Numbered from the stretch's first letter, positions 55,595 through 64,000 are shown. The stretch is 64,000 nucleotides of DNA from Ensifer adhaerens (GCF_020035535.1 NZ_CP083349.1:2542001-2606000); one strand, 5' to 3'. The notes: generated by a model from the sequence alone, not told the origin. Translations and numbers: made by a program.

Positions 55595-57949
55595 ATGTTT
55601 CTCGACGACGAAATCGCCTCAATGAAAACACGACAGAGCGAGGCGCGCTGGGGCATGTATCTGGCGCTCGCGGCCCTTGCCGCCTGCATCCTGATGTTCA
55701 TCGGCCTGATGACCCAGGCGGCCGCGGAAACGCCAGACGCCAAGCCCCAGCGGATGGCAGGCTACGTCCGCCCCAACGACGTCGGCACCGGCGCCTTGCT
55801 CTTCCCGTCGAAGGAACCGGGCTATTTCGTCGAGGCACCGCGGCTGGCGACGGACGTGACGATCGACGTCAACGGCCCGATCATGCGCACCCGCGTAACC
55901 CAGCGCTTCGAGAACCCCAGCAAGGGCTGGGTCGAAGGCACCTACGTCTTCCCCCTGCCCGAGGATTCGGCCGTCGATACGCTGAAGATGCAGATCGGCG
56001 ACCGCTTCATCGAGGGCCAGATCAAGCCGCGCCAGGCCGCCAAAGAGATTTACGAACAGGCGAAGGCCGAGGGCAAAAAGGCAGCGCTTCTCGAACAGCA
56101 GCGCCCGAACATCTTCACCAACCAGGTCGCCAATATCGGCCCCGGCGAAACGGTCGTCGTGCAGATCGAGTATCAGAGCGCGGTCCGTCAATCGAACGGC
56201 CTCTATTCCCTCCGCTTCCCGATGGTGGTGACGCCGCGCTATAACCCGCAGCCGATCGTCCAGACGGTCGATCTCGACAGCCGCACCGGCTATGCCGTCA
56301 GCGATCCTGTCCCTGACCGCGAGAAGATCGAAGCCCCGGTCCTTGATCCCAAGGCAAACGCCAAGATCAACCCCGTCACACTGACGGTGAACCTCAAGGC
56401 CGGGTTCCCGCTCGGCGAAGTGAAATCCGGCTATCACGACGTCGATATCGCCAATCTCGACGATCTCAGCCGCCGCGTGACGCTGAGGGGCGACAGCGTG
56501 CCCGCCGACCGCGACTTCGAGCTCACCTGGAAAGCGATCGAGGGCAAGAGCCCCTATGCCGGACTTTTCCGCGAGACGGTGGACGGCAAGACCTATCTGC
56601 TCTCCTTCGTTACGCCACCGGCCACCGCAAGCGATATCGACGCCAAGCCCGTCAGGCGCGAAATCGTCTTCGTCATCGACAATTCGGGCTCCATGGCCGG
56701 CCCTTCTATGGAACAGGCCAAGCAGAGCCTGGCGCTTGCGATCTCCAGGTTGAAGCCCGAAGACCGTTTCAATGTCATCCGCTTCGACGACACCATGTCC
56801 GTGCATTTTCCGGAGCTCACCGAGGCAACACCGGACAAGCGCGAAGATGCAATTGCCTATGTCCGCGGCCTGACGGCCGATGGCGGTACGGAAATGCTGC
56901 CGGCGCTCGAAGCAGCCCTTCGTACGCAAGGACCGGTCCAGTCCGGTGCCCTGCGCCAGGTGGTCTTCCTGACCGACGGCGCGATCGGCAACGAGATTCA
57001 GCTTTTCGAAGAGATCCAGAAGAACCGTGGCGACGCTCGCGTCTTTACCGTAGGCATCGGCTCGGCCCCGAACAGCCACTTCATGACCAAGGCCGCCGAA
57101 TATGGCCGTGGCACCTTCACTCTGATCGGCTCGGAGAGTCAGGTGGCCGAGCGTATGGGCGAGCTTTTCACCAAGCTTGAAAGCCCCGCGATGACCGATA
57201 TCTCCGCGAGCTTCGACGGCGCGTCGGCGGGCGACATCACGCCGAACCCGATGCCCGACCTCTATCGTGGAGAACCGGTCGTGCTGACGGCCGAACTCGA
57301 TGGCGCAACTCCCGAAGGCAAGCTGCAGATCCTCGGCAAGGCCGGCGACCAGCCGTGGCGGGTCGAGATGGACATCGCCAAGGCCTCGACCGGCCAGGGC
57401 ATCGCCAAGCTCTGGGCGCGCCGCAAGATCGATGATCTCGAGGCAAGCGCCGCTTCGATCGCCGATCCCGCCACACTCGACCAGCGGATCGAGACCGTCG
57501 CGCTCGCCCACCACCTCGTCTCCCGCGTCACCAGCCTGGTCGCAGTCGATGCAACGCCGTCACGCCCGGCCGGCGAGCCGCAAGCCGAAACCAGGCTGCC
57601 GCTCAATCTTCCGGCTGGCTGGGACTTCGGCAAGGTCTTCGGTGAAGAGCCCGGCGAAGCCACGCCCGGCAAGGTCGACGAACGCGACGCCGCACTCGAA
57701 AGTCGGACCAAGCTTGCCATGGCGACGGCCGATCGCATGCGGGCGGCACCAACCGCGCGGGCGGCAGGCCTGATCGCGGAGGCCAACAACCAGGTCACCC
57801 TGCCGCAAACGGCCACGGAAGCGGACAAGCAGATCCTGATCGGCCTGATGCTTCTGGCCTTTGCCCTCGTCGCCGGCATGACGTTCCTCTTCTGGCGCGC
57901 GCCGATCGCCGCCGTCGTGCTTTCCGGAGTGCGCCGTCGTGGCCGCTGA
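55595..57949 (+). CDS. Sortase-anchored VIT/von Willebrand A surface protein (784 aa)
   Basis: The N-terminus has a membrane/signal segment (MYLALAALAACILMFIGLMT). A VIT domain follows (ATDVTIDVNGPIMRTRVTQR, FENPSKGWVEGTYVFPLPED, AVDTLKMQIGDRFIEGQIKP), then a vWA domain whose MIDAS reads FVIDNSGSMAGPSMEQAKQS, with LTADGGTEMLPALEAAL and VFLTDGAIGNE. The C-terminus is a sorting signal: LPQTA at residues 736-740 (57800), a hydrophobic helix and the basic tail RRRGR. This is the typical substrate of proteobacterial sortases. The sortase gene overlaps its end. GGGGG lies about 9 bases before the ATG at 55595. Confidence 0.93.
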   Translation: MFLDDEIASMKTRQSEARWGMYLALAALAACILMFIGLMTQAAAETPDAKPQRMAGYVRPNDVGTGALLFPSKEPGYFVEAPRLATDVTIDVNGPIMRTRVTQRFENPSKGWVEGTYVFPLPEDSAVDTLKMQIGDRFIEGQIKPRQAAKEIYEQAKAEGKKAALLEQQRPNIFTNQVANIGPGETVVVQIEYQSAVRQSNGLYSLRFPMVVTPRYNPQPIVQTVDLDSRTGYAVSDPVPDREKIEAPVLDPKANAKINPVTLTVNLKAGFPLGEVKSGYHDVDIANLDDLSRRVTLRGDSVPADRDFELTWKAIEGKSPYAGLFRETVDGKTYLLSFVTPPATASDIDAKPVRREIVFVIDNSGSMAGPSMEQAKQSLALAISRLKPEDRFNVIRFDDTMSVHFPELTEATPDKREDAIAYVRGLTADGGTEMLPALEAALRTQGPVQSGALRQVVFLTDGAIGNEIQLFEEIQKNRGDARVFTVGIGSAPNSHFMTKAAEYGRGTFTLIGSESQVAERMGELFTKLESPAMTDISASFDGASAGDITPNPMPDLYRGEPVVLTAELDGATPEGKLQILGKAGDQPWRVEMDIAKASTGQGIAKLWARRKIDDLEASAASIADPATLDQRIETVALAHHLVSRVTSLVAVDATPSRPAGEPQAETRLPLNLPAGWDFGKVFGEEPGEATPGKVDERDAALESRTKLAMATADRMRAAPTARAAGLIAEANNQVTLPQTATEADKQILIGLMLLAFALVAGMTFLFWRAPIAAVVLSGVRRRGR

Positions 57950-58607
57950 CAACGAAAAGCCCGAGCCGCGGCCGGGCTTTCTCGCCCGCCTCTCGGCGGT
58001 TGAGACGATCGTGCTTGCGGTCATCGCACTCATTGCCCTTGCCGGTCTGATGTTCATCGGCAAGGGCTTCTACATGAAGGCCAAGGCAGAGGTTTCGCAG
58101 GTGCTCTTGAAACGCACCTTCGAGGCCCAGTTGCACGGCAACCCGGACGGAAAGCCCTGGCCCTGGGCCGACTTCCAGACGACGGCCGAAATCACCGCGC
58201 CTCGATTGAACCGTTCGGCGATCGTGCTCGAAGGTGCAAGCGGCGAAGCGCTTGCCTTCGGCCCCGCCTGGCTGACGACGACGCCTTTGCCCGGTGACGA
58301 GGGTACTTCCGTCATCGCCGCCCACCGCGACACGCATTTCCGTTGGCTGAAGGACGTCAACCCCGGCGACCTCCTGGTGCTGACGCGCAAGGATGGCCGA
58401 CGCTTCCTGTTCCGGGCCGGCGAAAGCCGTGTCGCCCGCTGGGACGAGAGCGGCATCAACGCATCGGCCACCGGCCATCATCTGGCGCTCGCCACCTGCT
58501 GGCCCTTCGATGCGGTCGAACAGGGACCGATGCGCTACATCGTCAATGCCGAACTGATCGGCGAACAGCGCCCGGTGCCGCTGACGACCGGGTCGATCTC
58601 GAAATAA
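57939..58607 (+). CDS. Proteobacterial (class GN) sortase (222 aa)
   Basis: An N-terminal membrane anchor (TIVLAVIALIALAGLMFIGK) is followed by a sortase domain. The catalytic residues are seen: His129 in VIAAHRDTHFRWLKDV, Cys187 in LALATCWPF and Arg199 in GPMRYIVNAELI. The start is GTG 57939, overlapping the last 11 bases of the substrate gene, so the two are translated together. It should cut the LPQTA signal of the neighbouring vWA protein and attach it to an unknown acceptor, probably in the envelope. Confidence 0.93.
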   Translation: MAADNEKPEPRPGFLARLSAVETIVLAVIALIALAGLMFIGKGFYMKAKAEVSQVLLKRTFEAQLHGNPDGKPWPWADFQTTAEITAPRLNRSAIVLEGASGEALAFGPAWLTTTPLPGDEGTSVIAAHRDTHFRWLKDVNPGDLLVLTRKDGRRFLFRAGESRVARWDESGINASATGHHLALATCWPFDAVEQGPMRYIVNAELIGEQRPVPLTTGSISK

Positions 58608-58690
58608 AGCGCTTTTGATCGGTTGTGACTTGAACGCCTCCGTCGACCGCACCAGCTTGCCTGTTGAACGAGTCGGGTCGGAGAAACGGA

Positions 58691-59881
58691 ATGCGGCGAA
58701 CGAATACAGGAGCATTGGAACGGGTAAGGGCTCGGTCGCGTAGGGCGCCGGCGCTCGCGATGTTTCTCACGCTGACAACGGCCCTCGCCCCTTGCGCCGC
58801 CTCAGCGCAGGAGGCCCGCGAATTCCCAAGCCAGCACGGCCCCTTGCGCGTCGAGACCCTGGCGACCGGCCTTGAACACCCCTGGTCCGTCGAAGCGCTT
58901 CCGGGTGGCGGCCTGATCATCAGCGAGCGCCCCGGCCGACTGAGGATCCTGCGCGACGGCAAGCTGTCGAACCCGCTGAAGGGCGTGCCCAAGGTCGCCG
59001 AGCGCGGCCAGGGCGGCCTGCTCGACATCGCCCTCGACCCCGGCTTTGCCGAGAACAGGACGCTCTACCTGACATTGGCGGCCAGCGGCAAAGGCGGCTA
59101 CGGCACCGCGGTCGTGCGGGCCAAGCTTGCAAAAGACGAGAGCGGCCTGACCGACGTCAGGGAGCTCTTCCGGATGAACAAGTTTACCGGCAAGGGCCAG
59201 CATTTCGGCTCGCGTATCGCGATCGCGCCCGACGGCAGCCTGTTTTTCGGCATCGGCGATCGCGGCGAAGGTGACCGGGCGCAGGACCCGCGCGACCATG
59301 CCGGCGCCATCCTGCACATCAATGCCGATGGCAGCATTCCCGGATCGAACCCCTATCGCGGCGGCACCGGCGGGTTGGCGGAGATCTGGTCGAAGGGCCA
59401 CCGCAATCCTCAAGGTATCGCCGTCGATCCCAGGGACGGCACGCTGCTGACGGTCGAGCACGGCGCCCGCGGCGGCGACGAAATCAACAATCCCCAGCCC
59501 GGCCACAACTACGGCTGGCCGGTCATCACCTACGGCAAGGACTATTCCGGCGCCGAGATCGGCGAAGGTACGGCGAAGGACGGCCTCGACCAGCCCCTCT
59601 TCTACTGGGACCCCTCGATCGCGCCTGGCGCACTTGCCGTCTACCACGGGAAGATGTTCCCTGAGTGGGACGGCGACCTGCTGGTCGCGGCGCTGAAGTA
59701 CCAGCTCCTGGCACGGCTCGAACGCGACGACAGCGGCGCCATCGGCAACGAGGAGCGGCTGTTCGATGGCGAATTCGGCCGCATCCGCGACGTTGTCGTC
59801 GCGCCGGACGGCGCTTTGCTGATGGTGACGGATGAGGAGGACGGCGCCGTTCTCCGGGTTTCCAAAGGCGCGACGCAGTAA
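58691..59881 (+). CDS. PQQ-dependent soluble aldose sugar dehydrogenase-type protein (396 aa)
   Basis: A signal peptide (ALAMFLTLTTALAPCAASAQ) is followed by the six-bladed beta-propeller of the GdhB/YliI family: LEHPWSVEALPGGGLIISER, RGQGGLLDIALDPGF, GKGQHFGSRIAIAPDGSLFF, YRGGTGGLAEIWSKGHRNPQ and GVARGGDE-type HGARGGDEINNPQPGHNYGW. These are the residues contacting PQQ and calcium. It would oxidise periplasmic aldoses to lactones. The start at 58691 has GGAG 7 bases upstream. It follows the sortase by 84 bases, perhaps by read-through. Confidence 0.9.
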   Translation: MRRTNTGALERVRARSRRAPALAMFLTLTTALAPCAASAQEAREFPSQHGPLRVETLATGLEHPWSVEALPGGGLIISERPGRLRILRDGKLSNPLKGVPKVAERGQGGLLDIALDPGFAENRTLYLTLAASGKGGYGTAVVRAKLAKDESGLTDVRELFRMNKFTGKGQHFGSRIAIAPDGSLFFGIGDRGEGDRAQDPRDHAGAILHINADGSIPGSNPYRGGTGGLAEIWSKGHRNPQGIAVDPRDGTLLTVEHGARGGDEINNPQPGHNYGWPVITYGKDYSGAEIGEGTAKDGLDQPLFYWDPSIAPGALAVYHGKMFPEWDGDLLVAALKYQLLARLERDDSGAIGNEERLFDGEFGRIRDVVVAPDGALLMVTDEEDGAVLRVSKGATQ

Positions 59882-59900
59882 CAATTCCGGCCCTCGCCCT

Positions 59901-60332
59901 TCACGTCAGCCGGTCGCGAAGCTCCCTGCGGAACACGAATTTCAACCCGGACCAGACGGCATCGACCGCGCAGACCTTCACATCGACGAGGCCAAGCGGC
60001 AGGAAGATGTCGCGCAGCACATCTTCCGTCAGTGTCGTCGACACCTTCGACGCCTTCTTCGGCCAGGAAATCCAGAGCATGCCGTCATGCCTGAGCCGGG
60101 CCGCCACCTCTGGCGCAAGCCTGGCCAATACGGATCTCTGCGTCTCGAACACATGCACATAGTCGTAGCTGCGCTCGGTTGCCGGGCCGATCGACGTTTC
60201 GCTGGTCGAGAAACCGGAAAAGCCGGTGACGTCGCTGAGCCCGGGCGGAACGCCGAGAAGCAACGCCGCCTGACCGGCCCTCAAGCCCAGCTTGCGAGCA
60301 AGCGGCGTACCGGAATATCCGCTGTCGTTCAT
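59901..60332 (-). CDS. DUF3052 family protein (143 aa)
   Basis: The full-length pattern is NDSGYSGTPLARKLGLRAGQ, YDYVHVFETQRSVLARLAPE and RLRHDGMLWISWPKKASKVS, followed by TLTEDVLRDIFLPLGLVDVK and CAVDAVWSGLKFVFRREL. DUF3052 proteins are small and cytoplasmic with no known role. It converges with the sugar dehydrogenase gene (20 bases) and is divergent from the transporter gene. Confidence 0.92.
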   Translation of the reverse strand: MNDSGYSGTPLARKLGLRAGQAALLLGVPPGLSDVTGFSGFSTSETSIGPATERSYDYVHVFETQRSVLARLAPEVAARLRHDGMLWISWPKKASKVSTTLTEDVLRDIFLPLGLVDVKVCAVDAVWSGLKFVFRRELRDRLT

Positions 60333-60421
60333 CGCCGTCTCCGTGCGCCGAGGCGCTGACGATGAGCCTTGCCCGCCCAGAACGCAACTGCTAGACGGCG
60401 GCCTGTCCGAGGAGAACGAAC

Positions 60422-61318
60422 ATGCCCCGCATTCAGGCCAATCTGCTGCTGTTGATATCAGGCGCGATCTGGGGCGCCGGCTTCGTTGCGCAGTCGACGG
60501 CCATGGATGCGATCAGCCCCTTGTGGTTCATCACGCTCCGATTTGCGATCGCGACACTGGTCGCCATGCCCTTCGCCATTCTCGAGACGAAACGTGCGAC
60601 CGAGCCGCTGCGGCTGAAGACCGTGCGCAACTTCTTCTTCATCGGCCTTGCGCTCTTTGCCGGCGCAGCGACCCAGCAATTCGGCCTCCTCGACACAAGC
60701 GTCACCAATTCCGGCTTCCTCACCGGGCTGTACGTCGTCTTCGTACCGGTGCTGACCGTCGTCTTCCTGCGCCGCAAGCCGCATTGGGTCATCTGGCCGG
60801 GCGCGCTGATGGCGCTCTTCGGCATCTTCCTTCTGAGCGGTGGGACGCTCTCGGCCCTGAGTGGCGGCGACTACCTGACGATCCTGTGCGCCCTGTTCTG
60901 GGCCGTGCAATTGCTGCTGGTCGGTCTTTTCGCGCCCAGCAGTGGCCGACCGATGTTGCTGTCGATGACGCAGTTCGCCGTTTGCACGGTGCTTGGTTTC
61001 CTGTTTGCCGTGACCATGGAGCCGCTGAGCCTTGCGGCGATCGAAGGCGCCCTCTTCGAAATCCTCTATGCCGGCATCTTCTCGAGCGGTCTCGCCTTCA
61101 TCCTGCAGGTGGTGGGCCAGCGCTATACCACGGCGCCGCAGGCGGCCATCTTCCTGTCGAGCGAGGCGCTCTTTGCCGCGCTCTTCGGCGTCCTGCTGCT
61201 CGGCGAGGTCATCACCCCGATCGGCTATGCCGGCTGCGCGATCATCTTCGCCGCGATGCTTGCCGTCGAGATCATTCCCGAACTGACGAAAAGCCGGCGC
61301 GTTCAAGCGGCCGCCTGA
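60422..61318 (+). CDS. DMT superfamily (EamA) transporter (298 aa)
   Basis: Ten hydrophobic helices in two EamA repeats: LLLLISGAIWGAGFVAQSTA and IFLSSEALFAALFGVLLLGE mark the repeats, together with PLWFITLRFAIATLVAMPFA and ITPIGYAGCAIIFAAMLAVE. It is a drug or metabolite exporter of unknown substrate. GAGGAG lies about 8 bases before the ATG. It is followed by a 700-base gap. Confidence 0.93.
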   Translation: MPRIQANLLLLISGAIWGAGFVAQSTAMDAISPLWFITLRFAIATLVAMPFAILETKRATEPLRLKTVRNFFFIGLALFAGAATQQFGLLDTSVTNSGFLTGLYVVFVPVLTVVFLRRKPHWVIWPGALMALFGIFLLSGGTLSALSGGDYLTILCALFWAVQLLLVGLFAPSSGRPMLLSMTQFAVCTVLGFLFAVTMEPLSLAAIEGALFEILYAGIFSSGLAFILQVVGQRYTTAPQAAIFLSSEALFAALFGVLLLGEVITPIGYAGCAIIFAAMLAVEIIPELTKSRRVQAAA

Positions 61319-62019
61319 AACCGGCACTTGCGGGCGCAACCGACTGCGGCACGAACTATATCAGCGACCGCCCCAAACGCCGGACTGGCGCTTTACTTGC
61401 TATTGTACCGGGCCATCAGATCGTTGCTTCGGCACGAAACCCCGGGCGGGGTGTCGTCGACCGGTCCAATTCAATACCTTTAGTTTTTCTGCAAGAATCG
61501 TAGGCAAGAAACGTTCGACGCGAGAAGCATCAAACATATCAGAGAGTTGCGAATACCGGATGCCGCCTGCATTCGTCAGGCCCCGTTGTGGCTGCATCGA
61601 AAAACAGCAAAAACCCACTCAATTTTGCGGCATTCATTTTCAAAAAGCTGTGATTTCAACAGCTTGCGATATATCTTGAAAGAAGGGCAACAACCGCGGA
61701 AATGACCGATTTTTGAGCAATGACAAGACGCAATACCACGCCTGAAAAGTTTTGCTTGCCAATTCAAAATAAACCCATCAATCTTACTCTGTTCGGGCAA
61801 TCTGCGAACACGGGAAGATCTTGAAATAAAAGCGGGCCGGAGACGCAAAACTCCGGGCGGCCAGGCCGGGAAGACGCATGAAAATGCAACTTCTCCAATG
61901 GCTGGCTGCGGTAACAGGACCCTTTCCTCAAACGTCGAGAACTGCCTGCCAACGCCCATTCGGGCAAAACTGCAATGCTACCCGTCCGTCAAACGGGTGG
62001 AGAGAAAAGGACCTGACGC
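61319..62019. other. 701-base gap before cspA; AT-rich, no confident gene
   Basis: The part 61490-61830 is clearly more AT-rich than the rest of the window. A minus-strand frame (61618-61400, MQPQRGLTNAGGIRYSQLSD onward) lacks a ribosome-binding site; a plus frame at 61878-62084 overlaps cspA in another frame. The last 150 bases are best read as the long leader of the cold-shock gene, with a hairpin ACGGG/CCCGT near 61980-61998. Confidence 0.5.
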
Positions 62020-62235
62020 ATGGCCGAAACTGGCACTGTAAAATTCTTCAACACCGACAAGGGCTTTGGTTTCATCAAGCCTGACAACGGTGGTGCAGAT
62101 ATCTTCGTACACATTTCCGCAGTCCAGGCTTCCGGCCTGAACGGTCTGACGGAAAATCAGAAGGTGAGCTTCGACACCGAACCGGATCGCCGCGGCAAAG
62201 GCCCGAAGGCGGTCAACCTGCAGATCGCCGGCTAA
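62020..62235 (+). CDS. cspA: Cold-shock protein CspA family (71 aa)
   Basis: A single cold-shock domain: GTVKFFNTDKGFGFIKPDNG (RNP1 KGFGFI) and ADIFVHISAVQASGLNGLTE (RNP2 DIFVHI), then KVSFDTEPDRRGKGPKAVNL. It binds single-stranded RNA and DNA as an RNA chaperone. GGAGAG lies about 16 and AAGGA 8 bases before the ATG. The long leader suggests temperature-dependent translation. A strong terminator follows. Confidence 0.96.
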   Translation: MAETGTVKFFNTDKGFGFIKPDNGGADIFVHISAVQASGLNGLTENQKVSFDTEPDRRGKGPKAVNLQIAG

Positions 62236-62265
62236 CGCCGACTTCTGCTGACAGATTCAAAGTTG

Positions 62266-62294
62266 AAGCCCGGCAGACTTGCCGGGTTTTTTTT
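62266..62294 (+). terminator. cspA: Terminator after cspA
   Basis: AAGCCCGGC (62266-62274) pairs with GCCGGGTTT (62281-62289), with TTTTTTTT following. Confidence 0.9.
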
Positions 62295-62381
62295 GTTCAG
62301 GCTCGGTTCAGGCTGCCAGCATTAACTTCCTCTCATCATGAAATCCGGATTGATCCGGTCCATGCGATAGGATTGAAGCTC

Positions 62382-62828
62382 ATGAACAAGTTCATCAAAG
62401 CCGCCGTTCTTTCGGTCGCAGCAGCCGCCATCGTCATCCCGACGTTCGGTGTTGCTGAAGCGGGTGGCGGCCACCACCACAACAATGACGACGCATGGGC
62501 AGCTGGTGCAGCGGGCCTGGTCGCCGGCGCGTTGATCGGCGGCGCGATTGCCTCGCAGCCCCGTTACAACAGCGGCTACAGCGACCGCGTCTATGTCGAT
62601 CCGGAACCGGAATACGATTATTACGAGCCGCGCCCGGTCTACCGCGCCCGTCCCGTCTATCAGGCACGCCCGGTCGTCGTTGACAGCTACGGCGGCGGTT
62701 ACCGCTCGCTCGAGCCCTGGACGCCATCCTGGTACCGTTACTGCTCGCAGCGCTACCGCTCGTTCAACCCGGACAACGGCACGTTCCGCGGCTATGATGG
62801 TCGCAGCTACTTCTGCACCGCCGGCTGA
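62382..62828 (+). CDS. BA14K family exported protein (148 aa)
   Basis: A signal peptide (FIKAAVLSVAAAAIVIPTFG) is followed by a Gly/His/Asn-rich stretch (AGGGHHHNNDDAW), a short hydrophobic segment, a Tyr/Pro/Arg-rich linker and the BA14K C-terminal motif SWYRYCSQRYRSFNPDNGTF, then RGYDGRSYFC. In Brucella the relative is an immunoreactive 14-kDa protein with lectin-like properties; here a periplasmic or surface role is inferred. The start is ATG 62382. A bidirectional terminator follows. Confidence 0.92.
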   Translation: MNKFIKAAVLSVAAAAIVIPTFGVAEAGGGHHHNNDDAWAAGAAGLVAGALIGGAIASQPRYNSGYSDRVYVDPEPEYDYYEPRPVYRARPVYQARPVVVDSYGGGYRSLEPWTPSWYRYCSQRYRSFNPDNGTFRGYDGRSYFCTAG

Positions 62829-62847
62829 CCAAGCGAGCGTCAGAACG

Positions 62848-62886
62848 AAAAAAAAGCGCATGGCTGTCGCGAGCCATGCGCTTTTT
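62848..62886. terminator. Bidirectional terminator
   Basis: AGCGCATGGCT (62855-62865) and AGCCATGCGCT (62872-62882) with A and T runs outside serve the BA14K gene and the convergent MBL gene. Confidence 0.9.
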
Positions 62887-62921
62887 GATTCGGGGCTATT
62901 GATGCTATTGGCGCGGACCGA

Positions 62922-63563
62922 TCAGAGCCCGCGCAAATAGGGATTGGTGCGACGTTCCTCGCCGATCTGCCCCCCGGGCCCATGGCCGCAGATGAAACCG
63001 ACAGTGTCACCGAGCGGCAGGATCTTGTCGCGGATCGAATCGAGCAGTTGCTGATGGTTGCCGCCCGGCAGGTCAGTGCGGCCGATCGAACCGTGGAAGA
63101 GCACATCGCCGACATGGGCGAAATTCTGCGCCCGATTGAAGTAGACGACATGGCCCGGTGCGTGGCCGGGGCAATGCAGTACCTCGAAGACATGATCGCC
63201 GAAGGAAACGGTATCACCCTCTTCGAGCCAGCGATCCGGAATGACGTTCTGGACCTTCATTGCGAGGCCAAAGCGCTCGGCCTGGCTCTCCAGCCTTTCA
63301 AGTAGCGGCAGGTCGTCCTTGTGCGGGCCGATGATTTCGAGCCCGAGCGCATCCTTCAATTCCTTGGCGCCGCCGGCGTGGTCGATGTGGCCATGGGTGA
63401 TCCAGATCGCCTTCAGCGTGATGCCATTCTCGCGAACCGTCTGCAGGATGAGATCGACGTCACCACCGGGATCGACGATCACACCTTCCTTGGTGTCGCT
63501 GTCGAACAGCACCGTGCAATTCTGCTCGAAATGGGTAACCGGAATGATGCCCGCCTGTAACAT
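62922..63563 (-). CDS. MBL-fold metallo-hydrolase, glyoxalase II-like (213 aa)
   Basis: The metallo-beta-lactamase metal sites are complete: WITHGHIDHAGGAKEL (His57, His59, Asp61, His62), VLHCPGHAPGHVVYF, FAHVGDVLFHGSIGRTDLPG and FICGHGPGGQIGEER. The GRTDLPGG segment is characteristic of the YcbL/glyoxalase II-like group. It is likely to hydrolyse a thioester; the natural substrate is unknown. It converges with the BA14K gene. Confidence 0.9.
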   Translation of the reverse strand: MLQAGIIPVTHFEQNCTVLFDSDTKEGVIVDPGGDVDLILQTVRENGITLKAIWITHGHIDHAGGAKELKDALGLEIIGPHKDDLPLLERLESQAERFGLAMKVQNVIPDRWLEEGDTVSFGDHVFEVLHCPGHAPGHVVYFNRAQNFAHVGDVLFHGSIGRTDLPGGNHQQLLDSIRDKILPLGDTVGFICGHGPGGQIGEERRTNPYLRGL

Positions 63564-63730
63564 GTGCGCCTGCCTCTTTAGGATCCGCCGCGGCTTCCTT
63601 CGATCGTCGTCGATAGAAGGTTAAAACGCCTGCAGCACGTCAAAGTTCTATAACGACGAGCGCGCCGACAGGACGCGCTGCGCTGTAGTTCTTCTCCTAT
63701 AGCCGCAATTGGCGCCGGTGACAGCGCCAA

Positions 63731-63910
63731 TCAGCGCAGAACGGCGACTTGGGCAATTGCGGCCTGGCTGGTGGCAGGTTGCGGCACCGGCCATTGCACC
63801 GTCGTCATCAGCAGCGCTGAAATGGCCAGCTCCGCGGCAACGACGATCCGCACCACCGGCTTGAGGCTGCGGGCGGTGAAATTGTTCTGGTCCCGCTGAA
63901 TATCCTGCAT
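63731..63910 (-). CDS. Small single-span membrane protein (59 aa)
   Basis: It starts MQDIQRDQNNFTARSLKPVV and then has one hydrophobic stretch, RIVVAAELAISALLMTTVQW (residues about 21-40), and a Pro/Gln/Ala-rich tail. The ribosome-binding site GAGGGGACGAAG precedes the ATG at 63910, which makes it a credible gene despite its size. No family is recognised; it may be an inner-membrane or exported small protein. Confidence 0.65.
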   Translation of the reverse strand: MQDIQRDQNNFTARSLKPVVRIVVAAELAISALLMTTVQWPVPQPATSQAAIAQVAVLR

Positions 63911-64000
63911 CTTCGTCCCCTCTCCCGCCGCCTGTTCTCGTTGGCCCATGGGGCACGGCAGCAGCGGGAGAATGTCACGGCGTCACATTTCGTGACGTTC

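Noticed and set aside
61878..62084. 68-codon frame overlapping cspA
   Set aside because: Out of frame with cspA, which has the complete cold-shock domain; the region is better explained as its leader.

Overview
The window looks like chromosomal DNA of an alphaproteobacterium of the Rhizobiaceae, most likely Ensifer/Sinorhizobium. Reasons: high GC with typical rhizobial codon use; a 685-aa RpoD with a long acidic spacer; small families characteristic of Rhizobiales (DUF1476, DUF982, BA14K, DUF1194, GYD, CbtB/CbtA); a rhizobial intergenic palindromic mosaic (717-955); and a recurring 42-bp palindrome. No plasmid, phage or insertion-sequence gene is visible. The assignment rests on recognition, not on a database search.

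Positions 1-13,800 form a catabolic and transport block. A truncated MttB-family methyltransferase (left edge) lies next to two translationally coupled 815-aa FAD/GcvT fusion oxidoreductases of the dimethylglycine/sarcosine dehydrogenase type, with a divergent LysR regulator; together these suggest methylated-amine or betaine demethylation into the folate C1 pool. Next is an isochorismatase-type amidase, a GYD protein, a periplasmic binding protein and a permease (no ATPase), with a second LysR gene. A membrane alpha/beta hydrolase and an MscS channel follow. Positions 13,800-21,130 hold several regulator/target pairs with readable operators: Lrp with a PLP gamma-family enzyme, TetR with a crotonase, ArsR with an SRPBCC protein, and TetR with an NmrA/DUF1772 operon whose first gene carries an in-frame amber stop.

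Positions 21,130-31,250 start with a cobalamin riboswitch controlling cbtB-cbtA, then a FhuF-like ferric reductase coupled to a GH144-like glucanase, a DUF1194 protein, a GntR regulator, a secreted GH26-like protein, a lipoprotein, a structured terminator-ended candidate small RNA (about 29,107-29,205), a PAP2-type membrane enzyme, an autotransporter remnant, a DUF1476 protein and a CAU-anticodon tRNA. Positions 31,250-38,000 are a patchwork of small single genes, including a probable frameshifted gene at 32,342-32,858.

Positions 38,000-55,200 are the housekeeping core: rpoD, a tdh-kbl threonine degradation pair, recQ, dnaG, a YqeY-like protein, carA with a clear promoter, and an aspartate aminotransferase, with regulators and one glycosyltransferase between them. 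Positions 55,200-58,610 encode a Gram-negative sortase system: a VIT/vWA surface protein with a C-terminal LPQTA sorting signal and, overlapping its end, its sortase. The right part holds a PQQ-type sugar dehydrogenase, DUF3052, a DMT exporter, cspA behind a long leader, a BA14K protein, an MBL-fold hydrolase and a tiny membrane protein.

The most rewarding places for a second look are the sortase/substrate pair, the MttB plus double dehydrogenase locus, the ArsR operators (one across a stop codon, one across a start codon), the amber-interrupted gene, the candidate sRNA and the two gene remnants.
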